Below, piece after piece: positions 33,764 through 43,480 of a DNA stretch of 64,000 bases. Positions within the stretch are counted from its first letter, which is position 1. Each line of letters begins with the position of its first letter. The translations under genes were made by a program, and so were the position numbers. The notes beneath the pieces are model-generated. The model was not told where the DNA came from. It made no database searches and saw only the letters and a list, made by a program, of their open reading frames with translations. Origin of the DNA: Streptomyces sp. NBC_00513 (lineage in GTDB: Bacteria; Actinomycetota; Actinomycetes; Streptomycetales; Streptomycetaceae); the NCBI RefSeq assembly GCF_041431415.1, contig NZ_CP107845.1, positions 1,426,001-1,490,000 of the forward strand. Reading direction: 5' to 3'.

Positions 33764-34234
33764 ATGAGCACCGCTCCCGAAGCCGACAGCACGGACAGCA
33801 CGGACGGGGTACTCGCCGAGCAACTGCTCCGCCTGACCCGCCGACTGCACCGCATCCAAAAGCGCCATCTCGAACCCCTCGGGATCACTCCCGCCCAGTC
33901 AAGGCTGCTGCGGCTGGTCTCGCATTACGACGGCGCGGAACCGCCCCGCATGGCGGATCTCGCGGCGCGCCTGGAGGTGGTTCCCCGTGCCGTCACCACG
34001 CTGGTCGACGGGCTGGAGGCGGCCGAGTGCGTACGTCGCGCGCCGGACCCGGCGAACCGTCGGGTGATCCGGATCGAGCTGACCGACGCCGGCCGCGCCA
34101 CGCTGCGCCGGCTGCGCAACGCGCGAACCGACGCGGCAGAGGAGATCCTGGCTCCATTGACCGCCGAACAGCGCAGGGTGCTCGGTGGCCTGTTGAACGC
34201 TCTGGCGGACGCCCCGGCGGAGCCCACCTGCTGA
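33764..34234 (+). CDS. MarR family transcriptional regulator
   Basis: 156 residues with the winged helix-turn-helix (ITPAQSRLLRLV, PRMADLAARLEVVPRAVTTLVDGLE) and the basic wing DPANRRVIRIELTDAGR. MarR proteins repress neighbouring efflux genes and release DNA when bound by phenolic or drug ligands. Divergent from the ABC exporter with an operator-like inverted repeat between, so it very likely controls that exporter and itself. Confidence 0.92.
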   Translation: MSTAPEADSTDSTDGVLAEQLLRLTRRLHRIQKRHLEPLGITPAQSRLLRLVSHYDGAEPPRMADLAARLEVVPRAVTTLVDGLEAAECVRRAPDPANRRVIRIELTDAGRATLRRLRNARTDAAEEILAPLTAEQRRVLGGLLNALADAPAEPTC

Positions 34235-34263
34235 GATCGCCGCCGAGTCGAGGGGTCGCCGCC

Positions 34264-37200
34264 ATGCCGCTGCTGGAACCGAGGCCCGGCGCCCTGCGGC
34301 CGCGCGACGTCGGCGCCCCTTCGCCCGATCGGGTGTCGGATGAGCGGGCGGGCGGCACGCCGGAGGCGCTGCGCGCCGACCTGTCGGAGCTGCTCGGCGC
34401 CGAGAAGGTGCTGTGGAAGGTCTCCGACCTGGTCCGGTACGCCTCGGACGCGTCGCCGTACCGGTTCGTGCCCCGGGTCGTGGTGGTCGCCGAGGACATC
34501 GACGACGTCTCCGCCGTGCTCTCGTACGCTCACGGCAAGCAGCGCGAGGTGGTCTTCCGCGCCGCCGGGACCTCGCTCAACGGTCAGGCCCAGGGTGAGG
34601 ACATCCTGGTCGACGTGCGCCGCCACTGGTCGGGCGTCGAGGTGCTCGACGGCGGTCTACGGGCACGGATCCGACCCGGCACCACCGTGCTGCGCGCCAA
34701 TGCCGCACTCGCCCGCCACGGCCGGATCCTGGGCCCCGACCCGGCGAGCGCCATCGCGTGCACCCTGGGCGGGGTGGTGGCGAACAACGCGTCCGGCATG
34801 ACGGCGGGAACCACGAGGAACTCGTACCGCACGCTGTCGTCCCTGACCCTGGTACTGCCCACCGGCACCGTCGTGGACACCGCCGACCCGCTCGCCGACG
34901 AGGAACTGGCGCGCGCCGAACCGAGCCTGTGCCGCGGGCTGATGGACATCAAGCGGGAGATCGAGGCGAACCCGGGACTGGCCGCCCGGATCCGCGCCAA
35001 GCACGAGATCAAGAACACCACCGGCTACCGGCTCGACGCCTACCTCGACGGCAACACCCCCGTCGAGATCCTGGGCGGCCTGATGGTGGGGTCCGAGGGC
35101 ACCCTCGGCTTCATCTCGGAGGTCGTCTTCGACACGCTCCCCCTGGACCGCGAGCTGACGAGCGCCCTGCTGTTCTTCCCGTCCCTGCCCGCCGCGGCCG
35201 CCGCCGTGCCGCTCTTCAACGAGGCCGGGGCCATCGCCGTCGAGGTGATGGACGGCAACACCCTGCGGGCCTCGGTCAGTGTCGCGGGGGTGCCCGCGGA
35301 CTGGGCCGACCTCCCGAGGGACACCACCGCGCTGCTGGTGGAGTTCCGCGCCCCGGACGAGGCGGGCCGGGCCGACTGCGAGCGGCGCGCGGCCGAAGTG
35401 CTCGCACGGTTGGAGCTGGTCGCCCCGGTCGCCTCGGTGACGAACGCCTTCACCCGTGACCCGGGCACCATCTCCGGGTACTGGAAGGCCCGCAAGGCCT
35501 TCGTCACCGCCGTCGGCGGAGCCCGCGCGCCCGGGACCACCCTGATCACCGAGGACTTCGCCGTCCCGCCGGGCCGGCTCGCCGAGGCCTGCGAGGACCT
35601 CCTCGCCCTCCAGGCCGAACACGGCTTCGACGCCGCCGTGGCCGGCCACGCCGCGCACGGCAACCTGCACTTCCTGCTCGCGTTCGACGCGGGCCTCCCG
35701 GCGGACGTGGCACGGTACGCGGCCTTCATGGACGCGTTCTGCCGGCTCACCGTGGAGCGCTTCGACGGCTCGCTGAAGGCCGAGCACTCCACCGGCCGCA
35801 ACATGGCCCCCTTCCTGGAGCTGGAGTGGGGCCCCGAGGCCACCGAACTGATGTGGCGCACCAAGCGGATCATCGACCCCGACCTGGTGCTGGCCCCGCG
35901 CGTCCTCCTCGACCGTGACCCCCGGGCCCACCTGCGCGGGCTGAAGACCATTCCGCGGGTGGAGGCGGTCGCCGACCCGTGCATCGAGTGCGGCTTCTGC
36001 GAACCGACCTGTCCCAGCGAGGACGTCACGACCACGCCGCGGCAACGGATCGTGCTGCGCCGCGAGATGATGCGCCAGCCTCCCGGCTCCCCCGTCCTCG
36101 AAGGGCTGCTCGACGCCTACGGCTACGACGCCGTCGACACCTGCGCGGGTGATTCCACCTGCAAGCTCGCCTGCCCCGTCGGCATCGACACCGGCGCCCT
36201 GATGAAGGACTTCCGCCACCGACGGCACGGTCCGCGCGAGGAGCGGGTCGCCGAGTTGGCCGCCCGGCACTTCCGCACGGTCGAGTCGGCCGCCCGGCTG
36301 GCCGTGGCCGCCGCCGACACGGTCTCGCAGCGGGGCGGCGCCCGGTTCCTGCGGGCCGTGACGGGCGTCGCGCGCAAGGCCGTGAGCCCCGATCTGGTGC
36401 CGCAGTGGCTGCCGCGGATCCCCGGCGCCGCGGCCCGCGTGCTGCCCGACACCCGGCGGGTGGGGGCCGTCGCGGTGTACTACCCGGCCTGCGTCAACCG
36501 GATCTTCGGCGGCCCCGAGGGCGAGCCCGGACCCTCCCTGCCGGAGGCCGTGGTGGCCCTCTCGGAGCGGGCCGGACTGCCGGTGTGGATCCCCCGCGAC
36601 GTGTACGGCACCTGCTGCGCGACGATCTGGCACTCCAAGGGCCACGACGCCGGCAGCCGGGTGATGGCCAACCGGATGGTGGAGTCCGCCTGGGGCTGGA
36701 CCGCGGGCGGACGGCTGCCGCTGGTGGTCGACGCCTCCTCCTGCACCCTGGGCATCGCGCACGAGGTGGTCCCCTACCTGACGGACGACAACCGGGCCCT
36801 GCACGCGGAGCTGCGTGTCGTCGACTCCGTCGTCTGGGCGGCCGAGGAACTGCTGCCGCGACTGGAGATCCGGCGCACCATCGGCTCGGCGGTGTTGCAT
36901 CCGACCTGCTCCATGGAGCATCTGGGTGACACGGGCGCGCTCAGGGCGGTCGCCGAGGCGTGCGCCGAGGAGGTGGTGGTCCCGGACGACGCGGGCTGCT
37001 GCGCCTTCGCGGGCGACCGGGGCATGCTGCACCCGGAGCTGACCGCGTCGGCCACGGCCCGCGAGGCGGCGGAGGTGACGGCGCGCGCCTTCGACGCCCA
37101 CCTGTCGGCGAACCGGATGTGCGAGGTGGGGATGGATCAGGCCACCGGCCGCTCCTATCACTCGGCCCTGCTCGAACTGGAGCGCGCCACGCGCCCCTGA
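34264..37200 (+). CDS. FAD-binding and Fe-S D-lactate/glycolate dehydrogenase-like protein
   Basis: 978 residues. An N-terminal FAD-binding type 4 domain (about 55-230; [26 protein letters not shown]) is followed by an FAD-linked oxidase C-terminal domain (to about 545; [22 protein letters not shown]), a ferredoxin-like pair of Cys motifs ([12 protein letters not shown] near 573; [12 protein letters not shown] near 625) and two CCG-type domains ([13 protein letters not shown] near 781; [13 protein letters not shown] near 909). This fused architecture oxidises 2-hydroxyacids, mainly D-lactate, passing electrons to quinone at the membrane. Starts 29 bp after the MarR stop, so it may share its promoter. 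Confidence 0.9.
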   Translation: MPLLEPRPGALRPRDVGAPSPDRVSDERAGGTPEALRADLSELLGAEKVLWKVSDLVRYASDASPYRFVPRVVVVAEDIDDVSAVLSYAHGKQREVVFRAAGTSLNGQAQGEDILVDVRRHWSGVEVLDGGLRARIRPGTTVLRANAALARHGRILGPDPASAIACTLGGVVANNASGMTAGTTRNSYRTLSSLTLVLPTGTVVDTADPLADEELARAEPSLCRGLMDIKREIEANPGLAARIRAKHEIKNTTGYRLDAYLDGNTPVEILGGLMVGSEGTLGFISEVVFDTLPLDRELTSALLFFPSLPAAAAAVPLFNEAGAIAVEVMDGNTLRASVSVAGVPADWADLPRDTTALLVEFRAPDEAGRADCERRAAEVLARLELVAPVASVTNAFTRDPGTISGYWKARKAFVTAVGGARAPGTTLITEDFAVPPGRLAEACEDLLALQAEHGFDAAVAGHAAHGNLHFLLAFDAGLPADVARYAAFMDAFCRLTVERFDGSLKAEHSTGRNMAPFLELEWGPEATELMWRTKRIIDPDLVLAPRVLLDRDPRAHLRGLKTIPRVEAVADPCIECGFCEPTCPSEDVTTTPRQRIVLRREMMRQPPGSPVLEGLLDAYGYDAVDTCAGDSTCKLACPVGIDTGALMKDFRHRRHGPREERVAELAARHFRTVESAARLAVAAADTVSQRGGARFLRAVTGVARKAVSPDLVPQWLPRIPGAAARVLPDTRRVGAVAVYYPACVNRIFGGPEGEPGPSLPEAVVALSERAGLPVWIPRDVYGTCCATIWHSKGHDAGSRVMANRMVESAWGWTAGGRLPLVVDASSCTLGIAHEVVPYLTDDNRALHAELRVVDSVVWAAEELLPRLEIRRTIGSAVLHPTCSMEHLGDTGALRAVAEACAEEVVVPDDAGCCAFAGDRGMLHPELTASATAREAAEVTARAFDAHLSANRMCEVGMDQATGRSYHSALLELERATRP

Positions 37201-37282
37201 TCCCCACCCGCGACCAGGCCTGACTCCCCGCGCCGGGTCCGCGGAGCGCGGCGCCGCGCTCCGTCGGCGACGGAAAATGGAT

Positions 37283-37328
37283 TGCCCCGGGGCAGTCCGG
37301 AAGACGAACCTTGTGTGGTTTGAACCAC
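37283..37328. promoter_or_regulatory. Two palindromes upstream of the heterodimeric ABC exporter
   Basis: TGCCCCGGGGCA at 37283-37294 and GTGGTT-TG-AACCAC at 37315-37328, the second ending 20 bp before the exporter ATG. Both are perfect. Candidate operators; no adjacent regulator gene. Confidence 0.4.
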
Positions 37329-37348
37329 TCGACCAGTCATGGGGCGTC

Positions 37349-39175
37349 ATGCAGATCAGCGATCTTCCGTATCCGGACCCAGGGGTACCCGACGCTCGCT
37401 CCGGCCCTCGCTTCCTCGTGTGGCTGGGGCGCAACCAACTCGGCGGACAGGCCAAAAGCCTGTGCTGGGGGCTGTTGCACCACATCGGCATCGCCGGGCT
37501 GCCCTTCGCGGTGGGATTCGGCGTCGAGGCGGTCGTGGACCGCGACGGCCGACGACTGCTGCTCGTCGGGGCGTTGATCGCGGTGCTCGGCGTCGCGATC
37601 TCGCTCGGCGACGCCATGCTGCACCGGACGGCCGTCACCAACTGGATCACCGCTGCCGCCCGCGTGCAGCAGCTCCTCGCGCGCAAGACCGCGGAGTTGG
37701 GCTCCGCCCTGACCCGGCGGGTGGCGGCCGGCGAGGTCGTCGCGGTGTCCACCGGCGACGTGGAGAAGATCGGTTGGTTCGTCGAGGCGGTCTCGCGCTT
37801 CCTCGCGGCGGCCGTGGCGATCGTGCTCGTCTGCGTCGGCCTGGTCTGGTACGCGCCGTCCCTCGGCGTGGTCGTGGCCGTGGGCATGCCGCTGCTGGCG
37901 CTCTCCTCCCTTCCGCTGCTCCCCCGGGCCACCCGGCGCGCCGACATCCAGCGCGAGAAGGCGGGCAAGGCGACCGAGCTGGCCTCCGACACCGTGGCGG
38001 GCCTGCGGGTCCTGCGCGGGATCGGCGGCGAGGAGCTCTTCCTCGGCCGCTACCGCGCCGCCTCCCAGGAGGTGCGGGAGGCCGCCGTGCGCAGTGCCCG
38101 GATGTGGGCGGTGATCTCGTCGATCCAGGTGTTCCTGCCGGGCCTGCTGATGATCATCGTGGTCTGGTACGGCTCCTCGCTGGTCCTGGACGGTCGGCTC
38201 GACGTCGGCGAACTCGTCGCGGTCTTCAGCGCGGTGTCCCTGCTCCTCTACCCCCTGCGGAGCGTGGAGGAGATCGCCATGGCGTACTCGTTCTCGCGTC
38301 CCTCCGCCAAGCGGGCGGCCCGGGTGCTGAAGCTGACCCGGACCGACGCGGACGAGCCCGAGGCGCGGACCGCCCCCGAGGCCCCGGCCCCGGGCGGGGA
38401 GCTGTACGACCCGGAGACGGGGCTGTTGGTCCCGGCCGGGCAGTTCACCGCCGTCGTGTGCGGCGATCCGGACCTCGCGGGTCGGCTCGCGGAACGGCTC
38501 GGCGGCCATCCTATGGACGCCGCCGCCGAGGGGCCGCCGGTGCTGTTGGGCGGGGTCGCGTTGGACGAACTCGCGCTGGACACCGCCCGCACGCTGGTCC
38601 TCGTACAGGACAAGGATCCGGTGCTGCTGTCCGGGACCCTGCGCGAGCTGTTCGACGTACCGGCGTCCGGAGCGGTGACGCCCTCGGCCGCGCTGGCCGC
38701 CGCCCAGTGCGCCGACGTGTTGGACGCGCTGCTCCAGTCGGCGCCCGACGGGGTCGAGGACGCCATGGACGCGCGGATCACCGAGCGCGGCCGTTCGCTG
38801 TCCGGAGGTCAGCGTCAGCGGCTGGCCCTGGCCCGGTCCCTGGTCACCGACCCGGAGGTGCTGGTGTTGGACGAGCCGACCTCGGCGGTCGACTCGCACA
38901 CCGAGGCACGGATCGCGGACGGCATCGCGGCCCTGCGCGCGGGGCGCACCACGGTGGTCCTGGCCTCCTCTCCCCTGCTGCTGGACCGCGCCGACCGGGT
39001 GGTGCTCGTGCACGAGGGCACGGCCCTGCCGGCCGGCACGCACCGCGAACTGCTGCACGGAGAACCGCGCTACCGGGCCGTCGTCACCCGCGAGACCGAA
39101 GAGGAACAGCGGGCGGCGGGCCTGGAACTGGCGCGCGTCGCAGAATCACTCACAGAGATCGAGGAGTCCGCATGA
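37349..39175 (+). CDS. ABC exporter half A, ATPase with degenerate Walker A
   Basis: 608 residues: six-helix exporter membrane domain (about 40-315) and an ATPase domain. The Walker A region reads [16 protein letters not shown] (369-384), lacking the GxxGxGKS loop, and the switch region [10 protein letters not shown] lacks the histidine. The signature LSGGQ (484-488) and Walker B VLVLDE (504-509) are intact. It can thus give its signature motif to the partner's ATP site but not bind ATP normally itself. It is coupled to half B by ATGA. Cargo unknown. Confidence 0.9.
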   Translation: MQISDLPYPDPGVPDARSGPRFLVWLGRNQLGGQAKSLCWGLLHHIGIAGLPFAVGFGVEAVVDRDGRRLLLVGALIAVLGVAISLGDAMLHRTAVTNWITAAARVQQLLARKTAELGSALTRRVAAGEVVAVSTGDVEKIGWFVEAVSRFLAAAVAIVLVCVGLVWYAPSLGVVVAVGMPLLALSSLPLLPRATRRADIQREKAGKATELASDTVAGLRVLRGIGGEELFLGRYRAASQEVREAAVRSARMWAVISSIQVFLPGLLMIIVVWYGSSLVLDGRLDVGELVAVFSAVSLLLYPLRSVEEIAMAYSFSRPSAKRAARVLKLTRTDADEPEARTAPEAPAPGGELYDPETGLLVPAGQFTAVVCGDPDLAGRLAERLGGHPMDAAAEGPPVLLGGVALDELALDTARTLVLVQDKDPVLLSGTLRELFDVPASGAVTPSAALAAAQCADVLDALLQSAPDGVEDAMDARITERGRSLSGGQRQRLALARSLVTDPEVLVLDEPTSAVDSHTEARIADGIAALRAGRTTVVLASSPLLLDRADRVVLVHEGTALPAGTHRELLHGEPRYRAVVTRETEEEQRAAGLELARVAESLTEIEESA

Positions 39176-40953
39176 TCGGCGTGGCGCCGCCGGACTACGA
39201 TCCGGCAGCCCCCGAAACGGCCGCGACCCTGCCCGTGGGCACGTCCGCGACCGTTCGGGACTATGTGCGCGGCCTGTTCCGGCGCCACCGACGGGCCTTC
39301 GTGGTCCTGGTGACGGTCAACGCGGTCGCGGTGATCGCGTCCATGGTCGGCCCGTACCTGCTGGGCCGGGTCGTGGACGATCTCGCGGCCGGGGTCCGCG
39401 AGCTGCGTCTGGGAACCGTGGCCCTGCTGTTCGCGGGGGCGCTCGTCGTACAGACCCTCTTCGTGCGGCAGGTCCGGCTGCGCGGGGCGATGCTCGGCGA
39501 GGAGATGCTGGCCGACCTGCGCGAGGACTTCCTGGTGCGCTCCGTCGGTCTGCCGCCGGGCGTGCTGGAGCGGGCCGGTACCGGTGACCTGCTGTCGCGG
39601 ATCACCACCGACATCGACCGCCTCGGCAACGCGATGCGCGAGGCCGTGCCCCAGCTGGCCATCGGCGTGGTGTGGGCGGGGCTGCTCTTCGGGGCGTTGG
39701 CCGTGACCGCTCCGCCGCTGGCGTTGGCGGCGTTGGTGGCCCTGCCGATCCTGGTGATCGGCTGCCGCTGGTACTTCCGCCGGGCACCTTCGGCGTACCG
39801 GTCGGAGTCGGCCGGGTACGCGGCGGTCGCGGCGGCGCTCACCGAGACCGTCGACGCGGGCCGGACCATCGAGGCGCACCGTCTCGGGAAGCGTCGAATC
39901 ACGATGTCGGACCGCCGGATCAAGGAGTGGACGGCGTGGGAGCGGTACACGCTGTTCCTGCGGACGGTCCTCTTCCCCGTCATCAACGTGACCTACGTGA
40001 CGATCCTCGGGTCCGTGCTGATGATCGGCGGCTACTGCGTCCTGCGGGGCTGGATGTCGGTCGGGCAGCTGACGACGGGCGCGTTGCTGGCCCAGATGAT
40101 GGTCGATCCGATCGGCCTGATCCTGCGCTGGTACGACGAGTTGCAGGTGGCGCAGGTGTCGCTGGCCCGGCTGGTGGGCGTGCGCGAGATCGAGCCGGAC
40201 GCCGGTGACTCGGCGGTGTCCCCGGAAGGCCGGGCCGTCCGGGCGGACGAGGTCCACTTCGGCTACCGCGAGGGCGTGGACGTCCTGCACCGGGTGTCGA
40301 TGGCCGTGCCGCCGGGCACCCGCATGGCGCTGGTCGGCCCCTCGGGCGCCGGCAAGTCCACCCTGGGCCGGCTGCTCGCGGGCATCTACGCACCACGGAC
40401 GGGGGAGGTCACCCTCGGTGGGGCACGGCTGTCGCGGATGCCGGCCGAGCGGGTGCGCGAGCACGTGGCGCTGGTCAACCAGGAACACCACGTGTTCGTG
40501 GGCTCGCTGCGGGACAACCTGCGACTGGCACGGACGGGCGCGGACGACGCGGAACTCTGGGCGGCGCTGGGCGCGGTGGACGCGGACGGCTGGGCCCGGG
40601 CCATGGAGTCCGGACTGGACACCGAGGTGGGTTCCGGCGCGACGGCGCTGACGCCCGCGCAGGCGCAGCAGATCGCGCTGGCCCGGCTGGTGTTGGCGGA
40701 CCCGCACACCCTGGTGCTGGACGAGGCGACCTCACTGCTGGACCCGCGTGCCGCCCGGCATCTGGAGCGTTCGCTGGCCCGGGTGCTGGACGGCCGTACG
40801 GTCATCGCGATCGCCCACCGGCTGCACACCGCGCACGACGCGGATGTGATCGCGGTGGTCGAGGAGGGCCGGATCAGCGAGCTCGGTTCGCACGACGAGC
40901 TGGTCGCGGCCGGCGGCGCGTACGCCGCGCTGTGGCGCTCCTGGCACGGCTGA
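39172..40953 (+). CDS. ABC exporter half B, ATPase with degenerate signature motif
   Basis: 593 residues: six-helix membrane domain (about 40-330) and an ATPase with perfect Walker [10 protein letters not shown] (389-397), Walker B TLVLDE (513-518) and His549 (AIAHRLHT), but a signature reading LTPAQ (493-497) instead of LSGGQ. Combined with half A this leaves one complete catalytic site (this Walker A with A's signature) and one degenerate site, the arrangement of heterodimeric exporters. The ATG overlaps half A's stop. Confidence 0.92.
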   Translation: MIGVAPPDYDPAAPETAATLPVGTSATVRDYVRGLFRRHRRAFVVLVTVNAVAVIASMVGPYLLGRVVDDLAAGVRELRLGTVALLFAGALVVQTLFVRQVRLRGAMLGEEMLADLREDFLVRSVGLPPGVLERAGTGDLLSRITTDIDRLGNAMREAVPQLAIGVVWAGLLFGALAVTAPPLALAALVALPILVIGCRWYFRRAPSAYRSESAGYAAVAAALTETVDAGRTIEAHRLGKRRITMSDRRIKEWTAWERYTLFLRTVLFPVINVTYVTILGSVLMIGGYCVLRGWMSVGQLTTGALLAQMMVDPIGLILRWYDELQVAQVSLARLVGVREIEPDAGDSAVSPEGRAVRADEVHFGYREGVDVLHRVSMAVPPGTRMALVGPSGAGKSTLGRLLAGIYAPRTGEVTLGGARLSRMPAERVREHVALVNQEHHVFVGSLRDNLRLARTGADDAELWAALGAVDADGWARAMESGLDTEVGSGATALTPAQAQQIALARLVLADPHTLVLDEATSLLDPRAARHLERSLARVLDGRTVIAIAHRLHTAHDADVIAVVEEGRISELGSHDELVAAGGAYAALWRSWHG

Positions 40954-40957
40954 CCGT

Positions 40958-40996
40958 GCGTACGCCGTGGCTCCGCAGTGGAACCACGGCGTACGT
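40958..40996 (+). terminator. Hairpin terminator after the ABC exporter genes
   Basis: CGTACGCCGTGG (40959-40970) pairs perfectly with CCACGGCGTACG (40984-40995) around a 13-nt loop, starting 5 bp after the stop codon. The convergent HAF-repeat gene ends at 41062, so it may work both ways. Confidence 0.75.
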
Positions 40997-41061
40997 CGTG
41001 TGAGCCGGTCGATCGCCCTCGGGGCCGGCCGGTTCGAGCCGTGAGGGCGGCGGGTCGGGCG

Positions 41062-42348
41062 CTACCGCGCCGGCCCGGGGCTCGGCGCTGGCGCGCGTGT
41101 CGGTGTTGCGTGTGTCGGTGCTGGTGTCGGTGTTGCGTGTGTCGGTGTCGGCGTGGGCGCCGGTGCGTGGGCCTGCTGCGACGCGCAGGTCCAGACGACG
41201 GGGCGCATCACGTCCTTGGCGTCGACGGCGTACCCGCCGACCCGGTCGTCGTCGGAGACGGTGAAGGCTCCGCTGTGGCCCGTCGCGGCGAGACGGGGCA
41301 GGGCGAGGGTGGGGCCGGTCCCCTTCCACAGGGTGGCCTGGTACGGCGGAGCGGTCTCCGGCGGGAAGGGGCCGACCATCGTCGAGTCCGAGGCGGTGCC
41401 GACGCTGACGCCGGTGGTCGGACTGACGTCCTCGAAGGTGCCCTGGGTGCGCTCACCGAGGTTCGCGACCGTGATCACCTCCGTGTAGGGCGGCTTCCAG
41501 ACCACGCCGTTGGAGGTGATGAGGCGAGAGAACTCGTAGATGCCGGAGATCCGGCCCTTCTCGTCGATGTCCTGCGGCAGGTAGGTGCTGTAGGTGTCGC
41601 CCGGGTGGAACGGCTGGAGCTCCTGCGCGGGTGCGGCCTTGTCGGCCGCCCACACGAGTCCGGTCTCGTACCAGTACTCCGCGTCCATCACCCCGGTGCC
41701 CCGTCCCACGATCCGGCCGGCGTCGTTGATGCCCGTGATCTCGGCCAGACCGGTGATTTGCGGGGGCAGGGCCAGCTCGCGGCGGACGGCGGTGCCCACC
41801 CACTCCACTCCCACCACGTGCCAGGGGTCGCTGTGCCGCTCGCCGACGACGTGTCCCTTGTCGTTGATGTCGCTCGCCCGCTCTCCGCCGGGCAGGATGG
41901 CGACCGCCTTCGCTCCGGACGCGTACCGGAAGGCGACCGGGGGCTTGTCCGTGCCGCGAAGCCACCCGACCATCACGCCGAACCGGTTGACTGCCTCCAC
42001 CGCGCCCGACGTGTACCCGGCGGGCAGTGGCACCCGGTGGACGGAGGTGCCGAGCCAGTAGACGGGCCGGTTCTGCGAGCGGCCGACGGACATCCCGAGG
42101 GGGCCGAGTCCCTTGACCTCGGTGGTGGCCGACCAGGGGAACGGTGACTCTCCCGGACCCGGCAGCGACTCCAGCACCCGGATGCCCGGCGTGCAGCGTC
42201 GCGCCGCGTCGGCCCGCTCCCCGGTCGCCGCGTGGGCCGGCACGGCCACGCCGGTCAGCGCCAGCGTGGCGAGAACCGTGCCCGCCATCAACGCCGACCT
42301 GGTACCCGTCCCGTACCCGTTCCTGTCGCCGTTCCTGTCGCGCTTCAT
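41062..42348 (-). CDS. Secreted HAF-repeat protein with Pro/Thr-rich tail
   Basis: 428 residues. A signal peptide (MKRDRNGDRNGYG... basic region, core LMAGTVLATLALTGVAV, cleavage near AHA-ATG) is followed by at least four units of the INDxGxVVG type: VNRFGVMVGW, INDKGHVVGE, INDAGRIVGR, IDEKGRISGI. These mark the extracellular HAF repeat family, which folds as a beta-propeller-like surface protein of unknown role. The last ~35 residues are tandem PTPTHATPTPAPTHAT-type, encoded by repeated GGTGTTGCGTGTGTCGGTG DNA (about 41100-41155). GGGGGACGAG supports this start; a longer start 24 codons upstream is possible. Confidence 0.75.
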   Translation of the reverse strand: MKRDRNGDRNGYGTGTRSALMAGTVLATLALTGVAVPAHAATGERADAARRCTPGIRVLESLPGPGESPFPWSATTEVKGLGPLGMSVGRSQNRPVYWLGTSVHRVPLPAGYTSGAVEAVNRFGVMVGWLRGTDKPPVAFRYASGAKAVAILPGGERASDINDKGHVVGERHSDPWHVVGVEWVGTAVRRELALPPQITGLAEITGINDAGRIVGRGTGVMDAEYWYETGLVWAADKAAPAQELQPFHPGDTYSTYLPQDIDEKGRISGIYEFSRLITSNGVVWKPPYTEVITVANLGERTQGTFEDVSPTTGVSVGTASDSTMVGPFPPETAPPYQATLWKGTGPTLALPRLAATGHSGAFTVSDDDRVGGYAVDAKDVMRPVVWTCASQQAHAPAPTPTPTHATPTPAPTHATPTRAPAPSPGPAR

Positions 42349-42552
42349 CTCGTCCCCCGGATTCCGCTGCTCGCTCCGCTTCGGCACGACGGATCGCCGT
42401 GCCCGGCCCATGTGCCCCACGGTCTTGGTGTGAGCGGACGTGCCCGACGGCTCGTCGGATCACATGATTGTCCGTACGGGGACGGGCTGAACAGAGCGAT
42501 TCAGGGCGCCTGACGCTTCGCTTCGGGCCGGTGTCGAGGGGGGACGCGGAGG

Positions 42553-43344
42553 TCAGATGAAGCCCAGCGCGGCCGCTCCGCCCACTCCGCCGAGCAGCAT
42601 GAACACGGGCATCAGCACCTTCAGCTCCACCCAGCTGCCGGCACGGAACCGCATCATCTTCGGCGGGCCGATCGGGTACCAACGCTTGCCGGCGATCGGG
42701 AGCGGCCACAGGATCGGGCAGCCGGAGACGGTCAGCGCGTCCCCGATGTCGTGGACCAGGGCCCCGAGCAGGATCGGCAGGCCGAGCCAGAGGTACTCCT
42801 GGCCGGGTTCGGTGAACAGCCAGCCGGCGCCGTTGCCCGGCTGGTCGAGTACGCCGGCCAGGATCCAGGCGCTGGTGGCGCCCAGGAGCCACACGAGGAC
42901 ATCGCTGGACATCCGGGCCGCGCGCCACAGCAGGCCCTCGACGGCCAGCACCAGGTGGACGAAGAGCAGCGCGAGGACGCCCCAGCGATCGGCGGTCACG
43001 GCGAGGACGGACGAGCCGCCGCCGATCAGGACCGCCCAGAGCCAGGTGTGGGTCAGCGTCCGGTGGCCGCCGGTGCGCCGGGCGTCGCGCGGGGCCCGGG
43101 TGGCCTTGTAGACGGCGTACGAGATCTTGTCGACCACCTCGCACAGGCCCTTGGAGAGGGGCCCGAAGGCGCGCGAGATCGTCGCCGACTTGTGGTCGAG
43201 GTCGGGCGCGAGCGCCGCTCCGGCGCAGATGAGCGCGCCGACGACGAGGACGGGCCAGGGCATCGGGTACCCGGCCGCCGCAGCCGCCGCACCGACCCCC
43301 AGCCAGGCCGCCGCGCCGGACAGTGAGTGCGCCGGACCCATCAT
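42553..43344 (-). CDS. DUF457/YdjM-like metal-dependent membrane hydrolase
   Basis: 263 residues. Membrane segments alternate with conserved metal-type motifs: HSLSG at residues 6-10, DLDHKS, GHRTLTHTW and VHDIGDALT. This is the YdjM/YvsG inner-membrane family, thought to be metal-dependent hydrolases, of unknown substrate. Divergent from the helicase gene (136-bp gap). Start is the first of two consecutive ATGs. Confidence 0.85.
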   Translation of the reverse strand: MMGPAHSLSGAAAWLGVGAAAAAAGYPMPWPVLVVGALICAGAALAPDLDHKSATISRAFGPLSKGLCEVVDKISYAVYKATRAPRDARRTGGHRTLTHTWLWAVLIGGGSSVLAVTADRWGVLALLFVHLVLAVEGLLWRAARMSSDVLVWLLGATSAWILAGVLDQPGNGAGWLFTEPGQEYLWLGLPILLGALVHDIGDALTVSGCPILWPLPIAGKRWYPIGPPKMMRFRAGSWVELKVLMPVFMLLGGVGGAAALGFI

Positions 43345-43480
43345 GGTGTTTCCCCGCCCCGGTTCTGTGATGGTCAGAGCCCGTCGACGGTTTCGTCCGG
43401 GCCGTGTGGACGGCACAGCGTACCGTCGATGATCTTCTTTCCTCCCGCCGGTTGCCTCATCCGGTCCGAAGCCAGGCAAG

